From assembly GCA_032433595.1 (NCBI GenBank), contig JASWJB010000205.1:1-64000 (forward strand): 64,000 bases of DNA. Direction: 5' to 3'. Of the stretch, positions 23,133 through 35,400 are shown piece by piece. The notes beneath the pieces were generated by a model. It made no database searches, was not told where the DNA came from, and saw only the letters and a program-made list of their open reading frames with translations. The first letter of the stretch is position 1; each line of letters starts with the position of its first letter. Source of the stretch: Conoideocrella luteorostrata. Its lineage: Eukaryota; Ascomycota; Sordariomycetes; Hypocreales; Clavicipitaceae. A program made the translations under genes and the position numbers.

Positions 23133-23784
23133 AGCCAGTTATATAATTAAAGGAAGGCTTCTTGATGGTACTAGGACGGAAGTGTGACGAACGCAGAATT
23201 TTACATGGGATTCCTGATTGCAGAGGGAATTAAGTGAGTGTGTGCTCCCAAGCTCTCTAGTTCCGGCGCTGCTTCTGGCGCTGTTCAGTGGGCTTCCAGA
23301 GGACTCACTGCCTATTAGCATTAGCAGCTGCATGTGTCGAGTTCTGATGGTGTGCGGCTGTGCTAACACAGTGGCCAAAAGTTGACAGGGTCCGCTGTTA
23401 GTGCGTTACAAGTCTGACGCACTCCGAACTCACTGTCTACTAACGATTACCAAGCGCCTATTATCTGCTGCCGGACCGCCGCACCAAGGCAAGCATGGAA
23501 GCTTTCTTGGCTGCAACAGCTGTCCAATCAGACACCCCCCTTCCCCATCCGATCCGACATCTGCTAGCCTTCTCGCTCCTTTGTGCTGACTTAGGCAGGC
23601 CTTGCGTGCGAACCCAAACGACCAGTAGCTTTCCAACAGTTCTGTCTTCTACACACTTCCACCCGCCTTCCTTTGTTGTTTCATCCTCCCCAAACAATCC
23701 TGCACAAAGCAAACCGCACAGAGCAAACAGCACAAAGCACTCGAGAGTTTAAACATAGATCGAAATCGCACACTTACCGCCAAC
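23133..23784. other. Divergent promoter region of CMC4 and SUMO
   Basis: No gene is seen. The last 100 bases before the SUMO start are C/A-rich with repeated CACAAAGC/GCACAGAGC words, as in a fungal 5' leader. Confidence 0.5.
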
Positions 23785-24200
23785 ATGTCCAACGAAGACG
23801 GCCGCACCTCCCAAGAGCGCAATGAAGCGCCCGTTAGCTCTGAACATTTAAACATCAAAGTAACCGACAATAATAACGAAGTGTTTTTCAAAATCAAGCG
23901 CAGCACGAAGCTCGAAAAGTTGATGACTGCATTTTGCGAACGTCAAGGGAAAACTCTCAACTCAGTGCGCTTCTTGTTTGACGGCTCGCGCGTGCAGCCT
24001 GCAGACACACCTGACGCCGTATGTTAATGCTCTTGCGCATCTTTATTTATTCTTTCCCTCTGCCCATGTTTCTTATTTGCGCTATTTACTCGATATCTAT
24101 CGCGAGATTAATGTGCTGACTGGTCGTTCACAAACAGCTTGAAATGCAAGATGGCGACACACTCGAAGTCCATCAAGAACAAGTCGGCGGCGGCAATTAA
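23785..24200 (+). CDS. Small ubiquitin-like modifier SUMO
   Basis: SUMO is conjugated to lysines of nuclear and other proteins through E1 Aos1-Uba2 and E2 Ubc9. Exons are 23785-24018 and 24138-24200, giving 98 residues, close to yeast Smt3 (101). The ubiquitin-like fold begins at HLNIKVTDNNNEVFFKIK (about residue 21) and includes the RFLFDGSRV strand. The C-terminus reads HQEQVGGGN, so maturation by a Ulp protease after the conserved GG (residues 95-96) would remove only two residues. The N-terminal 20 residues are the usual flexible tail. The intron begins GTATGT and ends AACAG. It converges with the LIM-domain gene. Confidence 0.95.
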
Positions 24201-24770
24201 ACGAAGCAAACGGCGGATTAGCATCAGGCAATGTTTTGTGTTCTGGATGCTTGGAATTGATGGTAGGCGTTAGGTATAAGGCAATCTATATTGGCTCAGC
24301 AGGACGACGTTAAAACGGTCCGATTTCGTGTGAGAAGGGACAGTAACCCATTTGACGATATCAGTCAGTGATTTCTGGACATCCAGCAACAGAAACAGGG
24401 TTAATGATAATTTCAATGCGAACAAACGAGTTAATGATATAAACCATCAAAAATTTACCAGCTCTTCACACTTCCTTTTGTTTCTTAACCTGGTGAGGCA
24501 TAAAACGACAAAATCACGTTATAACTAGGTCACGGACATAATAGCCCATCAATCCCATCCCATCCCATCCCATCCCATCTAAACCCATCTCAACCCATCT
24601 CAACCCATCTTAACCCATCTTAACCCATCTCAAAACCATGGATTATCTTAAAATCATGCAACCGTTTTGCTTAACCAAGAGCCAACTCCAAAAGCAAGTT
24701 CATCATAATAATCGATGCAAACGCCACAGACTTCCTCAAAGTCTGTCCAATTCACCACTAACATCACACC
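24201..24770. other. Convergent region between SUMO and LIM genes
   Basis: The 3' regions of two convergent genes meet here. A tandem array at 24551-24632 is listed separately. No gene is supported. Confidence 0.55.
24551..24632. repeat. ATCCC pentamer array passing into a CAACCCATCT decamer array
   Basis: Several CATCC units are followed by about six copies of a 10-mer CAACCCATCT with C/T variation (CTCAACCCAT, CTTAACCCAT). The decamer looks like two diverged pentamers, so the array probably grew by slippage and then unit doubling. It is intergenic. Confidence 0.85.
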
Positions 24771-27208
24771 TCACGCCTTGAGGTCGCGAGTACGACAATC
24801 TGTACAGAGCACGACCATGACTCCCTTGACTTCTTTTGTGAATATCTGGCCGTCAAGAAAGCCCCCTTTGCACTCAGCGCAGCGGAAGCAGTGGTCGTGC
24901 CACTCACCACCCAGAGCTTGGACATACTCCCCAATAACAGCAGTTTTACACATCTTGCATTTTGGCGCCTTTCTCTCAGTCCGCTTTGTCTGGCACTTGA
25001 TACACCAAGCATAGCCATCCTTCTCAATATGAGTCATGCCGTGCTCGAAGGGGTCACCACACTCTGCACAGAAAAAGTGCCCATAGTGCCAGTGGTCCCC
25101 AAGTGCGACGACATGCTCGCCAAGAATTGGCGTTTTGCAGTGCTTGCAGCGTGGTGCAAAGAGTTCATGCCAGTCTAGGTGACAGTAGAAACGGAGCCGT
25201 TCGTCTCCGTCATCTTCGACTGTCATGCCTGGCAGGTCTTCCAGAACTTCTCCGGCAGCTCGGCGTCGTATTCGCTCTAGCCGAGCTGTTCGCCTTAGAT
25301 CGGGCTCTGGACTGATCTCCATGGCCTCCAAACCCGTGCCGCAGGAAAAGCAGCTGAAGCACTGGGGGTGGAACCGCTCTTTGGTGCCAGCTAAGGCTAC
25401 GAACCTACCCTCGATAGGGAAACCGCATTCGTGGCATGATGTTGTTGGTCTTCCGATACTGCCAACAGCAGGAGACCAATGCCCTTGTGGCATCTGGATT
25501 CTGCGAGGATGCGTTCTTGAAGATGATGGGGACGGCAAAGGTCGCGGGCTACTTGTAGGTTTTGTGTCTGGCACAACGATATATGGTGCTTTTTGAACTG
25601 CTGACCCATCACTTAGAGTAGTTACTGGTACATTAATGGTTGGAATGCTGTCCTTTGCGGTGTCATCGCATCCAGCTATTGAGATAGATGGAATACTCGT
25701 ATATGACGTCGGCTGCGGAGGCGGGTCAACCTCAATAATATTGATGTAAGGGGTCTCCATATGCTTGGGTGGTTGTTGCTGCGACTGGCTTTGGATGTTG
25801 CACGGCGCAGTTTTGGAAAGCCGGTCTGGGCTGCTATCAGTTGACTCCTCGGGAGCTTTCCAGTTCGTATCAAAGCTTACAATCGGCCGCCCTGGGCTGT
25901 CGCTGACGGCAGTTGGTTCTGGCAACTTGGTGCTGCGATCCTTCAGTTTCATGCTTGTCGCAGCACGGATATCGTCACCACGTATCTCTACCCCGTTTTT
26001 GCGCTCCACCTCGGGCTCTGGCTCAGTCCTTGGAGAATGGACATTGGTTGTGTAGTTCGGATTCCGAGACTGTGAGGGAGGGTTTCGAAAGATCTCAATA
26101 CGGTTCAAAGTCTTGGCGCCCGGGGAAGTCGTGTGGCTGAGCTGCCCGGCCAGGTTTCTGTTGAGCGGATTCTGAGGCTTGCTGATCAGCTTGTCTGGTG
26201 AGGCTCTGCCGTCTAGCGAAGCTAGATTGGCCGAAGAAACTTCAGGTTCTTCCCATATTTGATCGCCAGAGAACGGACGTTGGACTTCGCCGCTGATATT
26301 CCTCTTGAGACTACTGCGGCGTCGACCAAACGAGGACCCTACGTTACCATAAGGCTTGGAGCTTCGGTTCATGTTTGTGGTAGATCTCGCAGACTCCGAA
26401 GACCCCCGGTTTTTGGACAGCGATGCAGAGCTATCCGTTGAGCTACCAGACACGGACCGAGATGCAGGATCGCGACGTAAACCATTTGGAGCAATGTCAT
26501 CACCATATTTGCCAACGCTGGCGGTTCGGGCGTGTGCGTAACTGTTCTTTCTAAGATGCGGTTTGTAGCGATACGGCCCATCCGGCTGCGGCGATTTGTG
26601 TCCATTCTGGTGTTGCCAGACCAACTCTGCAGCTTCGTCAAGCGCCGCGTTATAGAGTTTGGACTCTTCTTCAGACGCATTCTGCGAGCTGCCTCGAATA
26701 TCCATTTCCTCTATTGCGTTGCGCAGCGAGTATGCTTCCTCCTTCTCCATCCATCGTTGACCCCGCTCCATGTAGGTCGTGGTCGGGACTACCTCTGATG
26801 GTTTCAAGGGCATTGCAGGAGCAACAGGATAGTAGTCGCGTCCACGAGCACTGGACATGGAATAGCGAGAAGACACACTGCCAGCACTGACACTTGGAGC
26901 TTGTGAGGGCGTCCGTTGTTGACTTTGCTGACTTCCGGGACGGGGAAGAAGATCCATGCTGCATCGACCAAGACTTTGGCGTAAGGTCGGTGTAGAACGA
27001 CCTCCAGTTGGCGGCAGCGGGCGGGCACCGCCAGGGCGCGCAGTACGGTTGGAGCGCAAATCGGAGAGATAGGTTGCTGCAAGTTCAAATCTTGTTAGCA
27101 TGGTGTATATAACAGGCCTCCGCTGCTCATACCAAACTGTTCATTCGACATATAGGTCGGTGACGGCGGAGTCACGTTCCGCATCTTGGTCCCGCTAGAC
27201 TTCCTCAT
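24771..27208 (-). CDS. Three-LIM-domain protein, paxillin-like
   Basis: Exons are 27208-27133 and 27076-24771, giving 793 residues. LIM domains are double zinc fingers used as protein-interaction platforms; fungal paxillin-like proteins act at sites of polarised growth and septation with Rho1 and actin, which I infer here. The first LIM begins near C573 (CHECGFPIEGRFVALAG); it contains a long charged insertion (PEPDLRRTARLERIRRRAAG) between its two fingers. The second starts at CKHCKTPILGEHVVALGDHW and the third at CKMCKTAVIGEYVQALGGEW, close to the C-terminus. The first 560 residues are Ser/Pro-rich and disordered, with SRY/SSS phosphorylation-like clusters. Exon 1 supplies MRKSSGTKMRNVTPPSPT; starting at the later in-frame Met (27101) would discard it. 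An outward CHECG-type first finger is normal for the family. Confidence 0.85.
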
Positions 27209-27660
27209 TGTGGTTTAAAAAAAAAAAAGAGAGAAACAATGGTGATCGTTACAAAACAGAACACAGAATGCTATTCACTGAATGATCAATACGATGGGCA
27301 GAAGAAGAGTAGGGATTGAGGAGGAATAAGTGAGGAGAGATAAAGTTGTCGATGACTTTCACGTTGTTGAGTTGGGCATTTCTGGGCATGAACGCTGTGA
27401 CTTCCAGTTTGGTACGCAGGTCACATCGGCGGTTGGAAACGGCCACGGTTGGCTAGGCAACGCGCCACTTAGGCTGCCCCCTCAAACAGTCCGAGGGCGG
27501 CCGTGCTGAGCGACTGTGGATAGCTCATGTTGTTCAATGACGCAGCAAAGCTCAATCAAAGTATAACTATCGTACACATAGGACATAAACAATTGCCGAT
27601 TAGTTAGCCGTTGCCAAGTCTGCATTGAGACAACGGGGCGGCTGGCTAACGGGTGTGGTA
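27209..27660. other. Upstream region of the LIM gene, downstream of COX19
   Basis: A run of 12 A at about 27218-27229 precedes the LIM start. No gene or repeat is otherwise seen. Confidence 0.5.
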
Positions 27661-28201
27661 TTACCACCGTAGCTCTCCCTTCACACCTTTCTCTGGAGGA
27701 TGTTGCGGTTGTTCCGGCTTGGCAGTTTCGGCAAACCCCAAGTTTTTGAATTCATCTCTTGCCATCAAGTTTCTAAAGAACAAGGAAATGCTGTTAGTAA
27801 TATCGATAAAATTTCGTTATCATATCATGCACACTTACCGGTCCATTCTGCAGGTCAGATAAGCCTTTGCGAGGTTCCTGCATTCGTCGTCATTGACTCC
27901 GCGGACCTTCTTCATACAAGCAAGGTAGTTGGTCATAACTTGCTTGCATTCGCCTACAGACCAGTCAGGTTACTGTAAGGGTGCATGTCTTCGAAAAAGG
28001 CAAGGAGCGGTTTCCCCTTGACCTAAACGTACCATCGTGGTCCAACGGGAAGCTCCCTCGTTGGGGTCTGGATGGGCGAGACTGTCAGTTTCTTTCGTCC
28101 TCCCTTGAAGCGGCTTGCCACGACAAGTGCCGACCCAAAGTGACAACTTACGGCGTAGGTCTTGTAGACGGCAGCTTTCCTGGGCTGCCAAAGGTGCTCA
28201 T
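27661..28201 (-). CDS. cox19: Cytochrome c oxidase assembly protein Cox19
   Basis: Cox19 is a twin CX9C copper-related factor of the mitochondrial intermembrane space needed for cytochrome oxidase assembly. I model four exons, 28201-28152, 28067-28033, 27953-27839 and 27772-27661, giving 103 residues. The product opens MSTFGSPGKLPSTRPTPPQR and continues GSFPLDHDGE, as in other Cox19 proteins. The cysteine pairs are EC-KQVMTNYLA-C and EC-RNLAKAYLT-C, each exactly CX9C, followed by the family signature CRMDRNLMARDEFKNLGF. All junctions are GT-AG and keep phase. The gene is divergent from vps1 and lies about 4.5 kb from another twin CX9C gene, CMC4, on the same strand. Confidence 0.92.
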
Positions 28202-28932
28202 GATTCCAATATCATCATTTAGATCCGGTCAGGCTAGATACTCAAAGTCGCACAGTGGTGATATGAACGCAAGAAGTTGACGGTTTTAGCGCTTGTGTGG
28301 CGCTGGCGCACTGCACATGCATGCCTGATGGGACGTAAAGTCTCTTGCGTTCGAGGGCTGATCTGTGGCGAAGGCAGAAAATGAGCCACACTAGAAGGCC
28401 GCCCCGCAGCGCTGTGCGTCTTTGTTGTCTGTCGTGAATGCGGTTGTATCAGCAGCATTGGACGTGGTAAGAAGTCCCTCGCCATACTTCATCCTAGGTT
28501 CATATCCGTACCAAAATTAAACATATTGCAGCCTGAATTATACAGAGCATATTGTGTGAGCGCATCAGACCCAAATTTGAGCGTCAGGCGAATAATGACT
28601 GATGCGCCTTATTGTCAAGTACAGCAGTCAAGTGCAGTTTGGCCAGAGTAGGTGGATTCGACCCACAACTGGTACTAAGGCCAAGCAAGCAAGTCAGCCG
28701 CGCTCTGTTGCGCTTCCTTGATTCTGAAAGCCTTCCGGAAAGTAGAGCAACAGACATTGATGCCGACGCGCAGCGCATCTTCCACCCCGTGCCTGCTTGC
28801 AAGCCCACGCGTGGCCATTCGATAATTTCAAGCTCTGGCCTCTGAGTTCTTTCGGCTTCTAATCTTCTTCCTCTTCATCTGACTACTTGACCTCCTCGCT
28901 ACTGCCGCAGTCTCGACTGCATACCCGTTACC
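28202..28932. other. Divergent promoter region of COX19 and vps1
   Basis: No gene is seen. The last 80 bases before the vps1 ATG are pyrimidine-rich (TCTTCTTCCTCTTCATCTG), a usual fungal 5' leader. Confidence 0.5.
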
Positions 28933-31533
28933 ATGGCTGCCCTCGGCGAGGACTTGCTCACCACTGTCAACAAGCTACAAGATTTGGTGTTCAATACCAT
29001 TGGCACCGACTCTCTAGACCTCCCACAGATCGTATGTAAACATTCCATGCGGCCATCTGCCGACGCAGCACTGATACTCACTCATGATTTAGGTGGTTGT
29101 TGGATCACAGTCCGCTGGAAAATCGTCAGTTCTTGAAAACATCGTTGGCCGCGACTTCCTGCCCCGAGGAAGCGGTATTGTCACACGCCGACCCCTAATC
29201 CTCCAACTTATCAACGTTCCCGACGATGATAGCGCACCCGACCCATCTCTTGACCCTTACAGATCGCCTGCTGCTGCCCGTCGATCCGAATGGGCCGAGT
29301 TCAACCACATCCCAAATCGACGTTTCACAGATTTTTCCGACGTCAAGCGAGAGATTGAGAACGAGACGGCTCGGGTCGCCGGCAGCAACAAGGGTATCAA
29401 TAGGCAGCCAATTAACCTTAAAATCTATTCCCCTCATGTCCTTAATTTGACGCTGGTTGACTTACCTGGTCTCACCAAGGTACGCATTCAACACACTTCT
29501 GACCAACTCGCAGATATGTTGAACGGAGACATCTAACACTCTATCTTTAGGTCCCTATCGGCGATCAACCCACCGACATCGAGAAGCAAACGAGGAGCCT
29601 GATTTCGGAGTACATTGCCAAGCCCAACAGTCTTATTCTGGCCGTCTCACCCGCTAATGTCGACATCGTTAACTCGGAGGCATTGAAGCTCGCCCGGCAT
29701 GTGGACCCCCTCGGCAGAAGGACCATTGGTGTTCTCACCAAGTTGGACTTGATGGATCATGGCACTAATGCACTCGATATTTTGTCCGGCCGCGTATATC
29801 CCCTGAAGCTCGGATTTATCGGTGTCGTGAACCGGTCGCAGCAGGACATCCAGGGCAACAAGCCCATGGATGAAGCTCTCCAGGCAGAGACCGACTTCTT
29901 TAAGCACCATCCCGCCTACCGTAACATCTCTACCCGTTGCGGCACTCATTTCTTGGCGAAGACGTTGAACTCTACGCTTATGTCACACATTCGAGAGCGC
30001 TTGCCTGACATTAAAGCTCGCCTGAACACGCTTATGGGCCAAACTCAGCAGGAGCTTGCCAGCTATGGCGATATGCACTTCAGTGGCAAGGAGCACCGTG
30101 GATCTCTTATTCTGCAACAAATGACCCGTTTCGCAACCTCCTTCATCTCATCTATTGACGGTACTTCCACTGAAATATCTACAAAGGAGCTCTGCGGTGG
30201 TGCTCGCATTTACTACATCTTTAACTCGGTGTTCGGTAGCTCGCTCGAGTCTATTGATCCCACCTCCAACCTCTCCGCTCTTGACATACGCACGGCAATC
30301 CGAAACTCTACCGGTCCGCGGCCCAGCTTATTCGTTCCCGAAATGGCTTTTGATCTGTTAGTCAAACCTCAGATCAAGCTTTTGGAGATTCCCAGTCAGC
30401 GTTGCGTAGAACTTGTCTACGAGGAACTTATCAAGATCTGCCACACATGCGGATCTACCGAACTTTCCCGATACCCCAGGCTTCAGGCTAAGCTTATCGA
30501 GACCGTGTCAGACCTGCTCCGCGAGAGACTAGGCCCTTCGTCCTCCTACGTCGAGTCCCTTATCTCTATTCAACGGGCTTATATAAACACAAACCACCCC
30601 AACTTCCTTGGAGCTGCGGCAGCGATGAGCAACGTTGTCAGCGCAAAGCAGGAACGAGAGCGGAAGCGATTGATTCAAGAAGAGCGTGAGCGTCGGGAGA
30701 AGCGCCGCCTTAAGGAGCTCGGTCCTAATGGGGTTGAGCCAACTGAAGGTGGTGAAGACGGCGCTGCTGCGGAGAAGGACAGTGGTCACAAGCATACTTC
30801 TAAATCAGGTCGTAGCCTGTCCCCCGCTGTCCATGAGAGTGCTCACGGTAGCTTAGCAGCGGCTGTCAACGGTGTCCGTACAAATTCTCCTTCGCGCCTC
30901 AACGGCCAAAGTCTTCGAGGTGCTCAGGATACTTTTTTAAATTACTTCTTTGGCAAAGATGGTATCACCCAAAATACTCTCCCTAGTAGCCAACCAAATA
31001 CTCTCAGACATATTAGCCAGTCGTCCGAGCCGAGCGTATCACAATCCATCCGACGAGAAGAGAGAGTTGCTCACCGGCCCGCACCAACTCATACCGATGA
31101 CTACGATCCCACCGCGCGAAGCTACGGTCTGGCTTCACATCTGGTAAGTAGATGACAGGATGAAAATGAAAAAGTCTTCTAGTTGGAATTATTAGATCCG
31201 TTTTCTAACCTGCGTAATTAGGGAGAGTCGAACGAGCCTGCAATGACCGATCGTGAAGCTATGGAAACAGAGCTTATCCGAGCCCTCATCTCCTCCTATT
31301 TCAACATTGTCCGGGAATCAATCACCGACCAGGTACCCAAGGCTATCATGCACCTCCTAGTAAACCACTCCAAGGATGTCGTTCAAAATCGTCTCGTAAG
31401 CGAGCTGTACAAGGAAGACTTGTTTGAGGAGTTGTTGTATGAAGACGACGCAGTTAAGAAGGAACGCGAGAAGTGTGAGAATCTCCTTCAAACATACAGA
31501 GAAGCTGCCAAAATTATTGGCGAGGTTTTATAA
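28933..31533 (+). CDS. vps1: Dynamin-like GTPase Vps1
   Basis: Vps1 is a large self-assembling GTPase for membrane fission in Golgi-endosome-vacuole traffic, endocytosis and peroxisome division. I model four exons, 28933-29031, 29093-29479, 29551-31143 and 31222-31533, giving 796 residues. G motifs are G1 GSQSAGKSS (residues 37-45), G3 DLPG (156-159) and G4 TKLD (225-228). The middle/stalk region follows, then a GTPase effector domain (from about [20 protein letters not shown] to the C-terminus). There is no PH domain, as expected for Vps1. Between stalk and effector domain lies a long charged then Ser-rich variable segment (about residues 590-690). The protein is about 90 residues longer than yeast Vps1 (704). 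The gene diverges from cox19. Confidence 0.95.
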
Positions 31534-32421
31534 ACAAATATTATAGGTTCCAAACCCCTCATATATTCTTGAGCCTTGCTGCAATTGCTATAATATGTGT
31601 TGTTTCTTTTTGTCATTGCGATCAAGGCAAGGTTCAACAGGGAGGGAGATTACATTATGGCGGTGGAAGCTTTGTTCTTTGCGTATGCTCGTTGATGAAT
31701 AGAGCATAGAGGAAAAGATGATATCGGGACTCTATGAGACTGAATTACGACGAATGGCTCGTATACGTTCCGTACGAAGCTGATATGTCGTTGGCTACAT
31801 TCGTATCTTTGTAAGCCGTCTTATCTATTGTACAACATAACGAAGGAGCAGTGTTTAGGTCTAGGGATAGTGTGGGCTCAAGAGATGAGTGCGAATTCGC
31901 TACGCATGTCTTGCAATCAGAACATTGATTGGGACAGGAACCGGAATGATAAGGAGCATATCACCCCCATTTCGCGCGTTTACAACATTTTGCCACCCGG
32001 CTCGCTGTGGTATCTTCCCTCAAAACCAATCGAAACAAAATAATAATATACCGTTACACAGCATTACAATGACGCATAAGCTTTAGGACATGTGTTTCCT
32101 GCCTGCCGATGTTGAATGACCTGCATTACTCATGTGTCTGTCGACTGCACTTCCTTTTGACCAACCTGGTATTTTGACCCGCTTCGGTACATGCAAGCGG
32201 GCGGTATAACGCAATAAATATGACTCCCTCGAGTCTCCTCATGATCGCAAAACCCTTAAACAGAGAAAATCAACAGCAAGTAATAAGATTGGAGTGAACC
32301 GGACCAGTCTGAAAAGTACTCTGTGGGCGATAATGCCGCCCCCTACCCCCGAGACAGGATCCTGGATATATATATATCAATATAGATATGCTTCAGGACT
32401 CACGTACTGCGGGAGGCGAAT
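31534..32421. other. Region between vps1 and the decayed F-box/zinc-finger gene
   Basis: This holds the 3' side of vps1 and then AT-rich non-coding DNA, including a short ATATATATAT run at 32369-32380. Nothing else is supported. Confidence 0.5.
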
Positions 32422-35400
32422 TCAATATGCACTACTAGACGCCGGGAAACGATGATCGTAATCTTCATAATTTGAAGCTAAGCGAGGCGCGTCCCTGTTG
32501 GGAAGAGTGCGCACAACGTTGGCATCCTGCCTGTATTCCAAATATGGCTCATGAGGCGCATGAGTTGAATTCGAATGCGGGTACAATTCCTCATGTCGCA
32601 TGTCACGGTAGTCTTGGTGGTGACGGCTGTCCGGTAATGGCCTTTTCATAACGTAGCTTCCACGATGGTCGCGCACCTCGAGGATTTTGTGCGCTTCGAC
32701 AGGTGAATAGACAGCTGGTGGTGGTGGTGATGCTACCAGACTCGTATGGCTGGAGTGAGAGACATGTTCACTGTGTTGACGAAGTTGGGGTTGGGGGGGG
32801 GTTTTGGCTCGATGAAGGCCGCCGCCCCTCGGTAGACGGGATGCCGGTGATACGAGGTTTCCTGACAGCCGTGTCTGTGGCTCAAGGGTGCGGCGGTATT
32901 GCCGGCTTGAAAGTGATGACTGGAAGCATCAAATTCCACATGCCTACTCTGTCCAGACCGGCCACTTGACTGAGCATCGTGACGTGGAGGGGAGTGTAAA
33001 CTTGCAGCATGCCTGTCTCGCCACCATTCTAGGCCAGGTGACGACGTTGTGGCTTGCTCAACTATCTCAAAGCCATCTGTTTCCAGGCGAGGAGCTGCTG
33101 AGTGTTCAGGTTCAGGTTCAGGTTCACGCTCACGCTTACGAAGGGATTGGAAAGATTCACTCTCCACGTGCCCTGGCATGCGGGGGACAGTTTAACTGAG
33201 CCATTTCGTCCACATTGTCCAATTGACCCTTTTAATTCGAACGCCCACTATAGATGTAATTAAAGCTTATTATTAATAAAATCTATTACCTAAATAGCTA
33301 TTTAAGCTATATAATAATTTTACTTTTATTTTTATTTTTTATAAAATTTTTATATCTTTTTTTTGGTCACTAAGGCATTATCTCTTGCGGAGTTAATGCC
33401 ACCTCGATGGCTCAGTTAAACTGTCCACCGCCTGCCTGGGTGGTGGTGCCATCCTCCACGTGTCACGGCACCAATACCACCGGGATTATATGTCTCGGGA
33501 GAACCGTGGGATTCCGACTCAAATGCCAATGGTAGGGCATCAGATATGACATCAAACGCTGCCTTGTCGTGACAAACCAAGACTGCAGCTTCTTCAGGAA
33601 AGATATTTCCGGGAGCCACACCATGTCCACTCGCCATTCAATCTGGAAATTCGGTGGCAATGATAAGCCTTTAACGTTCTTTTTCTTGAAATGCTCTAAG
33701 AGTCGTAATAAGTTCCTAAGTTCATTGGCATGAGGTGAGGTACCTCGCGCTGTACAAGTCTTGCAAATCAAATTAGTAACCGAGAGGAGTTCCCGGAGGA
33801 TTTGGGACGCTTGAAACCGTTCATAAATATGGTTAGACGGGCGGCCTCGCCATGTGATGAATGACAACATGAACTTTGACAGGTGGACCGAGATCCTCAA
33901 CAAGAGCCATCCGACCCCTCGTGTCTCCCGTCACGTTTATCATGAAGTCAACTTGCGCTGTACGCCATTGAATTAGAGTTTCAGCTGAGCTGACTCCGCT
34001 ACTTGGGTGGTGGTGAGGGTGTTGATGACACGGCTGTACAACTTCATGGTGAGAACTTTCTGGCGCACTTGATGATACTCTAGATTGCTTATGAAGTGGA
34101 ATACTGGTACTGGCGGAGTTGTGATCCATTTTCTTCGGGCCGGGCTTGACACGGGCTTGCGGTTGAGTATCAAATATCGGCTCTGGTGGCCATTCCGCTC
34201 TCCAGTTTACAACCACGTTTCCCTCGCTCAAAGCGCTCGTGTGCTCAGCCGCATAGTGTTGTACGATGACCTCAATTGTAAAAGTCTTCATGGACTTTCG
34301 ACACTTCTTGCAAAAAAATAGCCCCTTGTAAATATCTTAAATGTGTAGCTTAATTTTTGTAGCAAATGTCCATTTCATATTCTCCAACGTTAGCTTTTGT
34401 GTCGAAGGACTTGGAAAAGGGTCCACGGCAAGCGCTCTCCCTGCATCTCTCACTGACTTGTCATTTCTGGCTATTTCCGCATAGAACGTCTTGCGAACAT
34501 AAAGTAAAACTTCTGCAGCAAACTGGCAGGTATTTCGATCAGTCACTTTAGTGCCGTATTCCCAGTCGTCACTGATGATCTTGTCGGCGGATGCAGCTAG
34601 CTATACTTGCTCGCAACGACCTTTGGGCATCAAACGAATCTGCGTCAGTCACAGTGTCGTTGTCGCTTAGGCAATGTTCGGGATCCGAAGTGCAAGCGGG
34701 CATGGCACTCAATGAGCTTTCTTGTTCTGCCGTAGGCTTTGGTCTTGCTGCTCTTTCCGTTATTTTCCTCGACTGAGGAGCTGGAAGTAAGTTGCGGCCG
34801 GAAGAGATCCCCCTGGTTTTGGCCTCAACATTATGTCGCCTTGGTATTGCTCTTAGCGTTTGAATTTGACCTTCATATGGCCTGGACAAACCTTCAGCAC
34901 ATCCAGTTCCCGTCGTAGTAGCCTTGATCTTTGTCATGCTGTTGGCGACATTTACCAAGCCTCTAGCTTCTGTCAAATAATTGGAACCAGGGTCATGGTC
35001 TAATGGTGGAGCTTGGGATTCAGGCTTTGGGCGAGCGTTTCGCATTTGGTCGACTCCCCTATCAAGGAACTATTTCTCCCACTGAGAGGTGTCAGCAAGA
35101 AAACTTTTCCCTTGAGTCTCAAGACCCTTGATCCATTCTTCCGTTGCAGCAGTTCCAAGCGCTGTGGCGTCTTCAAAGGCGCCTTTGATAATCTCAATAT
35201 GTCCACTCCAAACACTTTCACCGGTGGACTATGTAGTAGGTGTAATACAGAACCCAGAGCATGAGGGGGAACAACATGATGCTCTTTGGTGACCAGTGCC
35301 ATTGGAAGCCCAGGACGTAAGTCAGATGGTGTCGATGACTTGAGAATGATGTCAAGCTCCTGCATCAGCTGTGAGACAACCACCAAGCAGTATATAAGAG

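Noticed and set aside
24581..24640. TTAACCC-like words resembling telomere repeats
   Set aside because: The unit is a 10-mer, CAACCCATCT, and not TTAGGG/CCCTAA. It lies between housekeeping genes and grades into ATCCC pentamers.
27060..27101. Alternative start of the LIM gene at the Met at 27101
   Set aside because: The three residues before the splice acceptor belong to the intron. Exon 1 at 27208-27133 gives a coherent N-terminus with matching phase.
33100..33130. GGTTCA repeats resembling a regulatory array
   Set aside because: On the minus strand they encode a Glu-Pro repeat in the C-terminal part of the decayed gene, so they are coding low complexity.
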